This document shows, piece after piece, positions 1 through 12,365 of a stretch of DNA of 64,000 bases (position 1 is the stretch's first letter; every line of letters begins with the position of its first letter). A model generated the notes under the pieces. The model saw nothing but the letters and a program-made list of their open reading frames with translations, was not told the origin of the DNA and did no database searches. The position numbers and the translations under genes were made by a program. This stretch comes from Brachionus manjavacas (Eukaryota > Rotifera > Eurotatoria > Ploima > Brachionidae). The DNA is taken from positions 3,734,501 through 3,798,500 of the forward strand of contig JAHQIY010000001.1 of assembly GCA_019054805.1 (NCBI GenBank). The letters run 5' to 3'.

Positions 1-2
1 AA

Positions 3-2318
3 TACCTCAAATTTATTAAAAATTACCTCTAATTTGTCAAAAAATACCTCAAAATATTAATAAAAGTGTCAAAAAAAATGAAACCATCCCTTTTAATTAA
101 AAAAATACCTATTTATTGAAAAATCAAACAAATTATATAAATGTCTATCTAATTGATTAAAACCTCTCTAATTAATTAAAAATCCATCTAATTAATTAAT
201 TTTTAGCCTCAAAATTTTTTATAAAAAGAAATTGTATTTGATATTAGAAAAAAAATATAAAGATATAGAAAAAAAAAAAAAAAAAAAAAATATTTTGATT
301 AATCGAAATAAAAAAACTTCAAAATGAAAATGATAAAAAAGATATGAAAGAAAATAAAAAAGAAAATGGTTCAGCTTTTATATCCGATGGAGAGCACTCT
401 GGTCATGATGAGCAAGTGGAACAAGCAAATGTTTCAGATGAAATAAAAAAGCAAATTATTTACCATGAAAATCTTGGTTTAAAGCCCAAAGAAATTATTC
501 AGCAATTAATCAATTTGGGACTAAAGGCACCTAAATATTCTCAATTATTATACATTATCAAAAAAGCACGTTCAAAAAAAGCATCAACTCAATCAACAGC
601 ACAAGCAAAAACAAGCTTAAATGATTTAAATTAATGGTGTGAAAGCAAAACAGAAATACCAGACGACGAAGATGAAGTATTCGTTGGAAAATATGAAATT
701 AAACCAGCTCAAGAACAACAATTTAGAATATTTGTAACAACGAAACGATTAATTGGTTTTGCTAAATATAACCATCACTTTTTAGCAGATGCTACATATA
801 AGCTTACATCAGGAAATTACCCAATACTAACTGGTGGTACAACTGATCGTGAAAAAAAATTTCATCCTTTTGGTCTGTATGTAAGTAGACATGAAAAAGA
901 AGCTGATTTCAGTTTTTTTTTCTCTGCAGTGAAAGAAACATATCAAAAAATTGCAAATGAAGAAGTCAATTTCAAATGTTTGATTGCCGACAATGCCGGT
1001 GCTATTACAAATGGTTTTAGTTCAGTTTTTACATTAGAAAAACGAGTTGATTGTTGGGCGCATATGAAAAGAAATATTGATTTACATTTAAAATCAGTTG
1101 ATGATTATTATAAAAAAAATCAAAGATGACATTTATTCGATACAAAAAGTATTTTCACAAGAATTATACGAAACAGCTATAAAATTATTTAAAGAAAAAT
1201 GGTCAAAAGTCAATAATAATGCAGTTAAAATTTTTGTCGACTATTTCATGAAATAATGGGGCGAAAACAATATTGGATGGTTTGAAGGTTACGCACCTGA
1301 TTTACCTAGCACAAGTAATTCTCTTGAATCGACACACGATAAAATAAAAGAGACAATGAAAGGCAAACGACTTGAATTAATTGCATTTCTTGACAAATGT
1401 CAAAAAGTACTTGTTAAAAATTGGTCAATTGAGAGGTCACCAATACTAAAATTAGTTAATCCAGAAACAAATGAAACAAATTTTGCTGAAAATAAAAATC
1501 AAAAACAATTTAGTACAGTACCCGATATCACTAAACAAAACATGAATGACGCCTATGGATGGAATTGCTTGAACAAAACAATACAAACATCGATACCTGG
1601 AACAGATTATTTTTATGTTAAAGAAGGTCTTTTTTATGATCTTAGTCGTAATGAATGCAAAGAATATATGCAAAAATTGACATCAAAAAGTTGGTCAACA
1701 TTTGATATTATGATAAAGCATTTATCTAGTATAAATCGTATTTCCATCAATATAAATAATTGGAGAGAAACAACGTGTACTTGTTCAGATTGGCAAAAGG
1801 ATTACAAGTGTAATCATCAAATTGCAGTTTGTGCAAGGCTAAAAAAATGAGCATTTGACATTGTTGCTATGGATTTACCAATTCAACCGAATCGTAAACG
1901 TGGTGCCCCAGAAAAAAATAAACCAGCTCTAATAATACAACCATCAGATTCAGTTGGCGGTGGTGGAGATCCAAAAGGCATCTCTTATGATGATGATGAT
2001 TTAACCGAAGTTGTGCCTAATAATAAAAAAACAAAAAACATTCAATCAAGAATCTACTCAAAATAATGAATCTAAAACATGTGAAAAATGTGGCTTAATT
2101 ATGAAAAAAAAAATATATTTTTATTGTGATAATTGTTAATTTTTTTTATTTTTAGAGGTGAGTATTAACTTTTTGCGGTTTTAGAATGAAATTGCTTTCT
2201 TTTTTTTTAAATTGATGTAATTTTTTATTATTTGAATACTTTTTTATATTTTGCTACTTTTTTAATAAAAAAATAGTCTTTTATTAAATTTGAGGTAAAT
2301 TTTAATAAATTTGAGGTA
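3..2318 (+). mobile_element. MULE (Mutator-like) DNA transposon with TIRs
   Basis: The left end (3-35) reads TACCTCAAATTTATTAAAAA and onward; the right end (about 2286-2318) is its inverse. Each terminal repeat is about 33 bp and itself contains two copies of a TACCTCAAATTT-like unit. Between them lies a decayed Mutator-type transposase reading left to right. Because the element begins at base 3, the left target duplication lies outside the window and cannot be tested. Total length is about 2.3 kb, short for a MULE but enough for one transposase. The element sits in what could be a long intron or the 3' flank of the ZYG11-like gene on the other strand. Confidence 0.85.
344..2066 (+). pseudogene. 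decayed MULE transposase with SWIM zinc finger
   Basis: Coding pieces run 344-634, about 640-1129 in the same frame, and 1130-2066 in another frame. Visible family marks are an ADATYK block near 787-804 (first catalytic Asp), LIADNAG near 980-1000 (second Asp region), and a SWIM zinc finger near 1774-1842 with the pattern CTC-x7-K-C-x-H. A basic tail (PNRKRGAPEKNK, near 1882) follows, as in other animal MULEs. The 344-634 stretch looks like an N-terminal DNA-binding domain. The gene is broken by in-frame stops at 632-634, near 1254 and at 1848-1850, and by a frameshift close to 1120. It is therefore inactive, although the ends could still be mobilised by a relative. Confidence 0.8.
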
Positions 2319-3320
2319 CTAAAAAACTTTATTTCAAATAAATTTCAATTAAATGTAATTTGATGGTTTTGAATGTTTTTATTATTTTATTAAAATAATA
2401 GTTAGGGGAGGACGACGGGGAGTTTGGAATGGTAATTAACCTCCCTTTCAGCCCCGTGTTAAGAGAAAAGTGAACAAAATATTGAAAATGATACAAGACA
2501 AACAGATGAAGATCTTTTTTTTTTGGATCACTTGAGAAATACAAATTTTGAATAGAGCATAATAAATTTAGAAAGAAATTTAAAAATTAGAATAAGATTT
2601 TTTTTTGTAAAATTTGAATGTAAAATGGCTCAAAAATTAGCATACAAATAAGAATTAAATTTTTGAAAAATAAAACTAGCTGAGGTTAAATAATTTAATA
2701 AAAAAATTGTCACAGCATTAAAGACTCGTATGAAAATTTATACGCGAAGTTCCGCGGTGTCAAATTGACACTTTTTAAATTAAATGGCAAAATTAGCTTA
2801 GCTTAACAGGGAAAAATTTTTGATTAACAAACAATTATTTAAAGATAGAATATTGAACAGTTAAAAACTTTACAAATTTAATGAAATATTGTAATTTTAA
2901 GATATCAAAAAACGCGAAATTGAATAAATTTCAACTTTTAACCATACTTATTGTAGCATGATCGTAGGAATTACCTTAACCCTGATGGTTAGTCTCCTGA
3001 AGCCGCTGCATAACAAAATTGACTCCGAAATAATGATGATGACCTGCATGGAAAGATCCGAAGATCTCACTATAGTATCTAAAACTAATTATATTCAAAT
3101 ATTAATCGAAAAATTTAATTTTTTAAACTAATATACTTTAATTGATCAAACCTTAAAATCATTTTAAGCTTTTTAATTTCATTTAAAATCTAAATCTTGT
3201 TTTTTTTTATCAATAAATTTATTTGATATTAGCCCTCTGTGTCAGATAAAAAAATCCTAGAAAAGGAACACATTATATTATTATCATTTTCCCTCTAAAA
3301 ATCTAAATTTTTTTACTTAC
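2319..3320. other. AT-rich flank with one GC-richer patch
   Basis: This is mostly featureless AT-rich DNA between the MULE and the ZYG11-like exon. A patch at about 2955-3075 is much richer in G and C than its surroundings. On the minus strand it gives a short open stretch that ends FVMQRLQETNHQG and then a stop. I cannot match it to the expected ARM-repeat part of ZYG11/ZER1. It may be a short repeat or a fossil exon. Confidence 0.4.
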
Positions 3321-4219
3321 ATTAATGATTCTTGCTTGACTTTTGATTTTCCCGAAATATCCAAATACTTCAACTGGGGTAAATTATTAATTTGTAGCGC
3401 TTTTAAAAGATCGTTCACATCGAATAAAGACATGGTCATATCAGAAAATATTTTTGTAGATACATCACAAGAAAGGTCTAGAGTATGAAGCTGGTTCAAT
3501 TTGGTTATAACATCAATAATATCATTATCCAAGGAAGCCCTCATATTATACATGTACAAGTGCTTTATTTTGTCTTTTAAATTAATTAGAGGCCTTAAAT
3601 CGCTGACTTTAGTAGCCGACATGTCCAAGTATTCCAAATTTAACAAATCCTGGCAAACTATGTCTAAATAAAGATTGTTAAAGCAAGTAAAACTAACATT
3701 TAGTTTAGTCAAAGTTTTTAAATTGTTTAAATTAATTAATATTGAGTTGAAAATTGACTTGTTTCGGGAAATGTCCAAATGAGATAAATTTATTAGCGAC
3801 CAGTCGTTCAGAGAATCGATTATATCATTTATTGTGATTGTGGAACTTTGGCTGTCACAAAGTAAGTTATTCACGCTTAGTTCACTAATTTTATGGTTTT
3901 TAAGCACTGCTTTTAGACGTTCTTTACTCAATAGAGCGTTTTTAATGTGACATTTTCTTAAACTTGTTTGCTGGTTGCCAAACAGAGAAAGGGTAGAATT
4001 TGTTAATTTTTCAGTGTCGGATAGATGCCTTAGTAAATCTTCGGAAATGGTATGATTGAAGCGAATCGAGGCGTCTTTAAATTGATAGTTTGAGTTTTTT
4101 TTTGAATATTTCACAGGATCCGATTGAGATAACGAGCAAAAAAGGTTGATGTTTTTGCAGAGAAATTCGATGCATGTTGAATACAGTGTCGGTGGTTGTT
4201 GAGAAAACCCGTTGTTCAT
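3321..4219 (-). CDS. ZYG11/ZER1-family CUL2 substrate receptor, first coding exon only
   Basis: The exon encodes 299 complete codons from ATG 4219 and ends at a clean GTAAGT donor (3320-3315) in phase 2. Residues about 10-30 (TLYSTCIEFLCKNINLFC) match the VHL-box-like start of ZYG11B/ZER1. Leucine-rich repeats follow, with LSHLDISRNKS near residue 150, LEYLDMSATKVSDLRPL near 195 and LKYLDISG near 287. Family members are adaptors of cullin-2 ubiquitin ligases and recognise N-terminal glycine degrons through C-terminal ARM repeats. Those ARM exons are not in the remaining 3.3 kb to the window edge. They lie beyond it, across an intron that would contain the MULE, or they have been lost. A TTTCATCTAG acceptor ends 7 nt before the ATG, so there is a 5' UTR intron or a trans-splice site. 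Confidence 0.75.
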
Positions 4220-7200
4220 TGGGTCCTAGATGAAATTTTCAATTTATATTTTACGAAATTCGGAATGATTGAAAAAATTTATTTTAGTATTTATAAGCAT
4301 AAAATTAAAATTCATTAGCTTAAGATATGCTAAAACTTGATAGGATTTTTAATGCAAGTAATTTCATATTATTTTTTATTTCAAAACTTTTTTACTTTTG
4401 AAAGTTTAAATAGAATTTAGTTAAGAAAAATTTTATGACAGATTTCTGAATTTGGAAAAATGTAAGGTATTAGATTAAAAATTTAAAGCATTAAGAAATG
4501 ACATTTTGTCAATTATAGTAATTAAGCATTAAGCCTATTGGAAATTTCTTGGGTAAATGCTTTTTGTGAAATCTTGATGAGAATTTAATTTCCAAAAAAT
4601 TTGAAAAAATTTTCTGAAAAATGAAATAAAATTTAATTAAAAATTTTTTTAAATATATTTTTTAGCTAATTTAATTTTAAATATTTATTAACAATTTTTT
4701 TAATTGTCGGGAATATAATTATATTCTGTAAATTTTAAAAAAATGATGCGAGCAATTAAAATGAAAAAAAGCATTGGAATTTATAATAATTATTAAAAGA
4801 GCTAAAATGGTAAAAAAACGTGAATTTAGGAAAATTATGATGATTTTAGATTTTTAAATTTTTTAGTACTTATTTTTGCTTTTTTAAAAGAAATAAGGAA
4901 GCGTTGCCATTAAAAATTATGATATATAACAATATATATTTTTTTATTTTTTTTTTAAATTAATGTTATAAAATAAAAAATTTGCTTTGGGAGTGTAATT
5001 TTGAGACATTACAGCGCCACTAAAATACATCTAATCTTTAGAAAAGCAAATTGCGCACAATCTTTCATTATTATTTATTTTAGTTAGTATAGAACTTTTA
5101 TACCAAACAACAACTAAAACACAAAAATGCGTTGGTGATCAACCCTGACTTTATTGAAAGACTTTTACTTTTCTTTTTCCGAATAAAAAAAAAGGAAATA
5201 CATTTTTGGCTTAAGAAGGCCGTTTCTTCGTTTATAAATTTAAATCAATAAAGAGATACTAAATAAAACCTTTCTATTGTTATATTACGATTGTACAGTG
5301 AGATTAAAAAATAATTTTTTTTAGAATTATTACTTTTATTCAAATATCATTCGTACCTGTTAATGTGGACCTGCTATTTCATAAAATCATGTTTGTTTTC
5401 TTTTCGGAAAAAATACTTCTAGCAATTCAAATTAATATCATTCAATTCAACGTTTATTTTTTATCTACATCAAAATTTTAATTAAATTAATAAGGAAATT
5501 TTCTTCTTTTTAATATAATTGTTAAAAAGTCATAAGTTTAAAGTCATAAAGTCCGAACTTATAATAATTTTTTAAATTGCGGACCTGGACTTTAATTTTA
5601 GCTTTGTCTTAGACTTTACCGCCAAAATAACTCCCTGAAACTGCAAAAAATTTATGAGACCGCAATCATGACTGATGAATGGTCGTTCTTGATAATTATT
5701 TTGGCGCCCTATTTTAAGTATACTCACTGAAATTAATGTCCAAGCCAGTCTTTGAGTTGACTTAAGACTTGTGAATTTTAAACAACTCTTCTTTTTAATT
5801 TTTTCTTGAAATTGTTTAACTTTTTGTTCATTTCTTGATTTTTAGATTTTTAAATGAAAAAAATATTAATGTAACGTTTAGACATCATAACTCTTAATTT
5901 AGCCCGAACCACAACAAAATTATTTCTAATTACTTTATGGTCATACAAAAAACCATTGTACATGTATCATCTGTTTTTAATTTTTAATGATTTGGCAAGT
6001 GATAATCAAAAGATTTTATTACTTTATTTGAATTGCCTATTATACATTTTCTTTATATTATAAACAATAGAATAATATTATTTTTTACTGGATATCTAGC
6101 TTTATGGCAGCTTTAGTGATCATGATTTTGATCTTTACTATCTTGATCCTTGAAAATTCTTTGAGGCACAAAATCATGTTTATTGACTTTAATTAATAAA
6201 TGTATACCGCTTACTGATTAAAAAAATTGAAAAATTAAAAAAAATCTTAATTGAAAAAAATTTGAAGACTTTTTAGAGATAAATAAAAGAAACTGATTAT
6301 TTATCTCTAAAGATTTTTTGGTGAATTATAATAAAACAATATTTTATTAAATAATGCCGAAAAGAAAACAAACAATTATTCAATTTTGCCTAACACATCA
6401 TGGTGTGTTTTTTAAAAAATCCAAAGGGTTAACTGTATCCAAAATTAAAATACCATTTTTTGACACAAATAATAAATTAAAAAGATATAATATAAGAAAC
6501 ATAATATCATTGACTTCTCTATTTAAAAACTTTGAAAATTTCCCAAACTGTTTTAATATATGAAGCATCAGCGCATTTCATAATTGTTATAAAATATTAA
6601 GAAACAAAGACAAAATTTCGTCTCATTTATTCATTGAAATTTTACTATTTTCAAATTCGTCATCATCGTCTTCTTTGTCTTTGACTTTAATTTTTGACTA
6701 ATTTTTATTTTTAATTTTATTTTTATAAGTAATAATTTTTAAACGCAAATTTATAAAAATAATCCTTTTTTTTGATTACAATTGATCATTTTATTTATAA
6801 ATGAAGAGATTATAAAATATCGTTTAATTTACATTAGTGATGTAAATAAATAGCATTTGAATTTACTCTCGAATAATTAAATTTACTTTTATTTTTAAAT
6901 TTGAGTTTAAAATAATACAAATTTTTTATTTTAATTTTAAATTTAAAAAATTTTTAAATTTGATTTTTACTATAAGCCCAGAAAAAAATTAATTCAAATT
7001 TGAAATAAAGAGGTTGTCAAGTTCGTTTATATTCAGAAAAACTTGAATAATTTTTTTTACTAAATGAGATAATTTAGTTATGTAAAATGCTTAATAATAA
7101 GCAAATTTTCTTAATGCAGTAAAATAAGTCTGCAAAATACTCTACAATTTTCTGCATTTTTCACGCCATTAAATTTCAGTTTAAATAAGTTCAAATTTTG

Positions 7201-7955
7201 TTTTAAATTAAAATCGAAATAAATCAAATAATTTGTTCAAATCGTCAATTTGATTTACAACACTAATTTACATATAGACCAAAAAAAAAATTTTCTTTTA
7301 TATTTTTTCTAAAAAATTGAGGAAAAAAAATTTTTTAAATTCAGAATTTAAATCATTCATAATGGACAATTGTGTTTAAATTGAATTAATAAAGCGGACA
7401 AATAAAGTCGAGACTTATTCATTGTAAATTTGATGAAATTTTCTAATGAATAAAACTATCATTTTTTTATTTAATCAATAAAATGTTAAGCAAATCTTGA
7501 CTTGATATTTTTTGTTTGTTATCTGATTAAAAAGGAAATAATATTTCTAATTAGAGAAATATTTGATTATTGAAAAGAGTAATCTAGGATTGACCACAAT
7601 CTTGAATTGACTCAATTTTGTTTTGTTTGCATTTTTTATTTTTTAATCAACTAAAGGCGATAAAAAAATTGAGACTAGTCTGAAATTGCTAAATTAATTT
7701 ATGTATTTAATAAACATTCTTTATTTGACAACTAGGGGTATTTAGTCTCAGACATGTGCAAAAATAAATGGAATTTTTTGATCCTTTGTAAAATCTATCT
7801 CGATTATTTTAAATGAAGAGACGAAATTTTGTGGAACAAAAGTGGTAATTTATTTTTAAAATAGCCCATTTAAATTAATTTCAAAATTTGGGTCATCCAC
7901 AAAAATATGTCTGCTTATTTTTTTTAGATTATTAAAATCAAATATTTTGGCTGAC
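4220..7955. other. AT-rich intergenic region, nothing supported
   Basis: Several kilobases of low-complexity AT-rich sequence. I find no exon with believable splice sites and no terminal repeats. A 69-codon open stretch at 6354-6563 is probably chance. The region presumably holds the promoter of the ZYG11-like gene near 4230-5100, but no motif stands out. Confidence 0.5.
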
Positions 7956-7959
7956 CTTT

Positions 7960-8090
7960 TACTTGAAAATAAAATACCGTTTGGAGTAAACGAGCTTTAG
8001 ATTTATCTGACGAATCCCTTCGTAAATTAGTTGGTAATTTCTATGACCCATTAGGCTATTTTATAGGCCTCTAGAAAAATTCGAATTAAG
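7960..8090 (+). mobile_element. BEL/Pao-type LTR retroelement fossil
   Basis: A short plus-strand stretch resembles the region after the reverse transcriptase of BEL/Pao elements, with a LVGNFYDPLGYF-like block where family members have an FDPLG motif. Only about 130 bp is recognisable. No LTRs or other parts were found around it, so it is an old, heavily degraded scrap. Confidence 0.35.
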
Positions 8091-11000
8091 AGCATTTGAC
8101 TTAAACTGAAAACTTACAATATTTGGCTAAAACCTACAAAAAAATGTAGCTTTAATTTTAACTACAGTCATCTTTCAAATATTTTAAGCCAAATTTAGAA
8201 TTTTAATTTAACATTTTTATAATCAAATTCTAGTTACATTGTTTAGATCAATAAAATTTTTGGTTTTTTATTTATTTTTTAACAATCCCATTTTTCATTC
8301 AATATTTACATTTTATTTGAATAGGCTCAAATTTTTTTAATGAATTATCTTTGGTCTAATTTGCTCTCGGAAATATTTTTCATCTGCTTTTGACTAAATC
8401 AAAGAGATATTTGTATCCGAGAGCTTTTTAGGGCAATAAAAACTGAAGCCACTAATTTTCAATTGAATAAAAAAATAATAAAATTGAATTCCTCAAGGAC
8501 AAATTTATTAATTTCATTTTGGATAAACAGAATTAAAAAAAAGAGCAACATCACGAATAAAATCGCCAAAGGATGTTTGTTCAGATTGAAGAAGCGATGA
8601 TTTTATGGATGAGTTCATTTTCATTAAACAGTTGGTCAATTTTGATAAACATAAATCAAAGTTGGCGCTCAACAACCTCCCATTTGATTGATTACTGAAT
8701 CGAATCGGGTTTAAAATTACACTCATGACAAGTTTTCTTTAGATAGCTTAACAGCGCCGTTAGTTCATTTTTGTTTGGGCTAGTTTAAAATTTCAATTAA
8801 ATTTCCAATTTTGGTCTAGTATATAATTAAAACAGCATGAAGTCCGTACTTAAGGATATCACATTCAATCTAAGAAAAATTATTTTAAAATAGATTGAAT
8901 TCGATTTCTCTAGAGATTAGATCGCTAGAGTGAGTGGCTTCGCATTGATCTTTTTACTGCTAATCGATTCTATTGCATGAGAAAACTGTTAAATCGATTT
9001 GTTCACAGTTTGATTTTTTTGTAGATAGTGTCCCACTTGAGATCCAGTTGTTTACTTAATTTCGCATTACAACAATGCATTTTAATTTCTTTCTTTTTTA
9101 AGTTTTGTCAATAAAATAGTTTAGTCTAAGAAAATATTTTGGATCTTTTTTGTTTTGTTTTTCTCTTTCCTATTGAAAGTGGCACTAGATTGTTAGAATA
9201 ATCTTAACCTATACTAGAAGATCCATACATTTTTTTTATTTAAATTATTTTGGTTTACAAAATAATAAAGTTTAATTTTTTGATCAAAAAATTTGAATTA
9301 CATTAAACTATTGATTTGAAGTTGTCATGATAATCGGAATAATTTTATGTAAATTTTAAATATTTTTACAAAAAAAATAACTTTTTAGTAATTTTCAAAA
9401 AAACAGAGTTCTTTTGAATCAAAAATTAATGTTTGAATCTTTTACTTAACTACCTTAACCATTCATTTTTAGATTTTAAAATATGAAGTATGTAAGGTGG
9501 GTTGTGCGAATGACAAATACAAGTATACTTTTTAAATAGTTTATTGAATAATTGTTGAGTTCTATCAATTGATAAAGTTAGTGCAATAACTTAATAATAT
9601 CTTTTGGCACTGAGAATGGAATCATTATTTATACCAAAGAGTTCGTGTTAAGAGCACGGTTTTATAATTAAGACGAAATGTGAGCTAATATTAATGTTTA
9701 TATTAGCATCTTGAAGCGTCTTTCTTCTGAAATACGTGACAAGTATATTAATTCTTATTTATCATTTAGAAGCTGATGATCAAGTGATACATAGGGTGCA
9801 TTATAATCATTTTTAAAAGATTTCGTTCCACTCTGTATGTTAAGCTATTAAGTTTGTTTTTTTTTTTTTGAAAACTTTAGTGTATCGTAAAAAATTGTCA
9901 ATTTTAATAATCATGTCGACACTGTGATTTTTTTTAATCCTTTAAGATTTTAAAATTTTTTTTTTAATATTAATGATTTTTTATTTTGTTTAAATGTGTT
10001 TATCACGAAGCTGAGAGATGGATCTGAGACCATACAAAACTGTCCTCTTAATAGTGATATATAGTGACTAAATCTGACTATAAATGTTAGCAAGAGAGAT
10101 TATTATTGTTGTTACTCTCTTGTTACTTTTTAATAAAGTGTAATTTACAACACTAGGCTTATTATTCACACAAATTCAAAAAAAAATTCCTAAAAGATCA
10201 TTTTTTCAAATAGCATAAATAAAAAAATTTGATTAAAATTCAATTTTGATTGTAAAATTTAAAAAATATAAGGTTGAAAAAATTAATTAAATTTTATTTA
10301 TTGACTTTAGATTCAGTCTAATTTCTATTTGTGATGAAAATATGAAGTTTTGAAAAAAAAATCAAGAACAAGGAGCAAAAAAGAAAAAAAAATTATTAAA
10401 AAAAAAGATTAATTGATGATATTCTTTCTCAGATTTAACTAGAGCTAGAACTTTAGTTATGTCGCTTCTAAAATTGACATTTTTTAATTATTTTAAGTAT
10501 TTTGTAGTTCTTTTATTTGATTATTTTCTTAGTCGTTCAAAATACTTTATTTTTTTGATTATATATACTTAGTTGATCAATTTTAGATGTACTCAATAAT
10601 TTTCTCATTAAATTTATCATTATTTATTTAATTTATTAATATTAAACATATTAATTGCGAGTCTAATAATCTGATTCAGACTCGATCAGTTTTAATGATT
10701 TTTTTGTAAAATTAAAGTAGGTTAATTTCACAACGATTCTTGAAGAGCATTTTTTAATTTTTTGAGTTAAAATTTCAAAAAAATTTCAAAAATGTTTTCC
10801 CAGTGCATCAGCTAATTATTTTGCACATTGTAATTCTTACTTTATTTTATAAACTTTAATGATATTTATTAATAGCATGAGATTTCAAAGGCAAAGTTTT
10901 TACACGTAGTGTTAAGAAATGATTTTGCAGCAGATGTGACTGCTAGCCATGTTTTTTTTTGAGTAGAGTGCTTTCACACTGAAACTGGTGATGGCTTTCG

Positions 11001-11108
11001 CATCCTAATTGTCAGGATACTGTAGCAAGAATTACTAATTAACTAACCAACTAGCTACAATAGCTTTTCGATCAGATATCCTTTATATGATAAATGTTGA
11101 TGTCTGTT
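8091..11108. other. AT-rich intergenic region with dispersed repeat scraps
   Basis: No gene is supported. About 9708-9755 contains AGCATCTTGAAGCGTCTTTC and a following ACGTGA-AAGTATAT motif that recurs near 49000, marking a dispersed repeat. About 10910-11080 is a GC-richer patch of unknown type. A 70-codon minus-strand open stretch ends near 8514, with no recognisable domain. Confidence 0.4.
9705..9755 (+). repeat. dispersed repeat, copy 1 of 2
   Basis: About 45 bp (TAGCATCTTGAAGCGTC onward) is closely similar to 49000-49045 (CAGCATCTTGAAGCTTC onward), including a downstream ATACGTGA and AAGTATAT. The two copies are about 39 kb apart on the same strand. The family is unknown; it may be the 3' end of a LINE or SINE. 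Confidence 0.5.
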
Positions 11109-11236
11109 GAATTTTTTCAACCAAAAAATGAAAAAAATCTCAACATGATTTTCTTAACTCAATTGAAAAATTTAAAAATAATCAAGATTTTTCATCATTA
11201 ACAAGTAAAATGCAATTTTTTTTAAAATTATTATTC

Positions 11237-11300
11237 AAGGTTAATCAACAGGCTAGTGCCCTTATCTTGTTCAAGACTGACTAACACTTCATTTATTATT
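11237..11300 (+). repeat. dispersed 60-bp repeat, copy 1 of 2
   Basis: Contains AATCAACAGGCTAGTGCCC, followed by a GACTGA motif and ACACTTCATTTAT. About 35607-35665 has the same order with only a few differences. It lies just after the first 115-bp direct repeat. The family is unknown. Confidence 0.6.
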
Positions 11301-11479
11301 TTTATTTAAAAATAAAAATAAATTACAAAATATTCTTTTTTAGAATAAAATTCAAATTTTACATAAAAAAAAAAAAGAAATCTAAATAAAACTAAATTTT
11401 TTTCATTTAAATATAGATCTTTTGTAAAATAAATCAAATTTATCGTTCCTTTTTATATTAAGTTTATTTTTTTATATTT

Positions 11480-12200
11480 ATAATTAACCTCCTTCAGGAG
11501 AAGTAAAGTAAAATAAAAAAAATACAAGAGTTTAAATAAGTGTAAAAAAATCAATTAAGTTCTGAAAGAGCTCATGCTCGATACAGATATACAAATAGAC
11601 AAAATAAGTATTTAAGAAAAAAATAGTAATAGAAGGAAAAAAGAATTTACAATTTAAATTCAGTAAAGTTTAGTTGACCAAGAAAGGTGAGTTTCACTTA
11701 GGTTCAATAAGTTGGCTTAATAAAATTCTATAGTTTTTAAATCTTAAATTGCTCAAACACAGTTCAATAGAGTCAGAGACACCATCACGGATGTAGAAAT
11801 GCCGCTTCATCTCCATTTTAAGTCCATTCACTCTCTCAAGTAGGGAAGATAAATTTAAATTAAAAAAATGAACATAGTATTTTAATGTCTGTTTCAAAGG
11901 AGACAGAAGAACATGGGGAGTTAATTGAGGCATTATAACAGAGTGAACTAAAGATAGACGAGGCGATTCCATTGAATTTAAGTGTAGTAATAAATGATAA
12001 TTTTGAGTAAAAATGTAGTTGATCAAATTTGAAGATTCTAAGTACTTTGAGGATGCTAGACATGTGGCAATTCCATTTTATATTTAGCATCTGTCTTAAT
12101 AAGCTTTTTTGGTTTGTGTTTAAAGATTCAAGGCATCCTGAATCCATAGTAATATTCTCTAGGTCATAGGTAAATTGTGATAAGCAGAATGTTTCATAAA
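11480..12200 (-). mobile_element. LINE 3' fragment (CR1/Jockey-like)
   Basis: Minus-strand reading gives the region just downstream of the reverse transcriptase: MDSGCLESLNTNQKSLLRQM and then ILKVLRIFKF from 12147, continuing in another frame to ...LRFKNYRILLSQLIEPK and a stop at 11694. A frameshift separates the two. The 3' end carries a small hairpin (CTCC 11489-11492, loop TTCA, GGAG 11497-11500) followed by A/T-rich DNA. The element is strongly 5'-truncated; all of the reverse transcriptase core is missing. Confidence 0.65.
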
Positions 12201-12365
12201 TGAAGCTTTTTAGGATTGTTTATGATATCAAATATAGACATTATAAAGTGATTAAATTTTTTCAATCAAAAAATGAAAAAAATCTCAACATGATTTTCTA
12301 ATCTCAATTGTAAAGAAAAAATAATCAAGATTTTTGATCAAGTAAAATGCAAATTTTAAATTAGA

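Larger units (their letters stand above)
11110..12365. repeat. direct repeat pair (about 115 bp) flanking a LINE fragment
   Basis: About 11113-11228 and 12248-12362 share ATGAAAAAAATCTCAACATG and most of the flanking sequence, ending AAGTAAAATGCAA in both. Both copies are in the same orientation, 1.14 kb apart, and bracket the LINE piece at 11480-12200. They are too long for a target-site duplication. A local duplication, or two copies of one repeat family, is more likely. Confidence 0.7.

Noticed and set aside
6354-6563. 69-codon plus-strand ORF
   Set aside because: Composition follows the AT-rich background, no domain, no supporting signals.
8514-8726. 70-codon minus-strand ORF
   Set aside because: Weakly recalls LINE C-termini but no motif or terminal hairpin supports it.
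11113-12365. LTR retroelement bounded by the 115-bp direct repeats
   Set aside because: The content between them is a LINE 3' fragment, and the repeats lack LTR-type ends.
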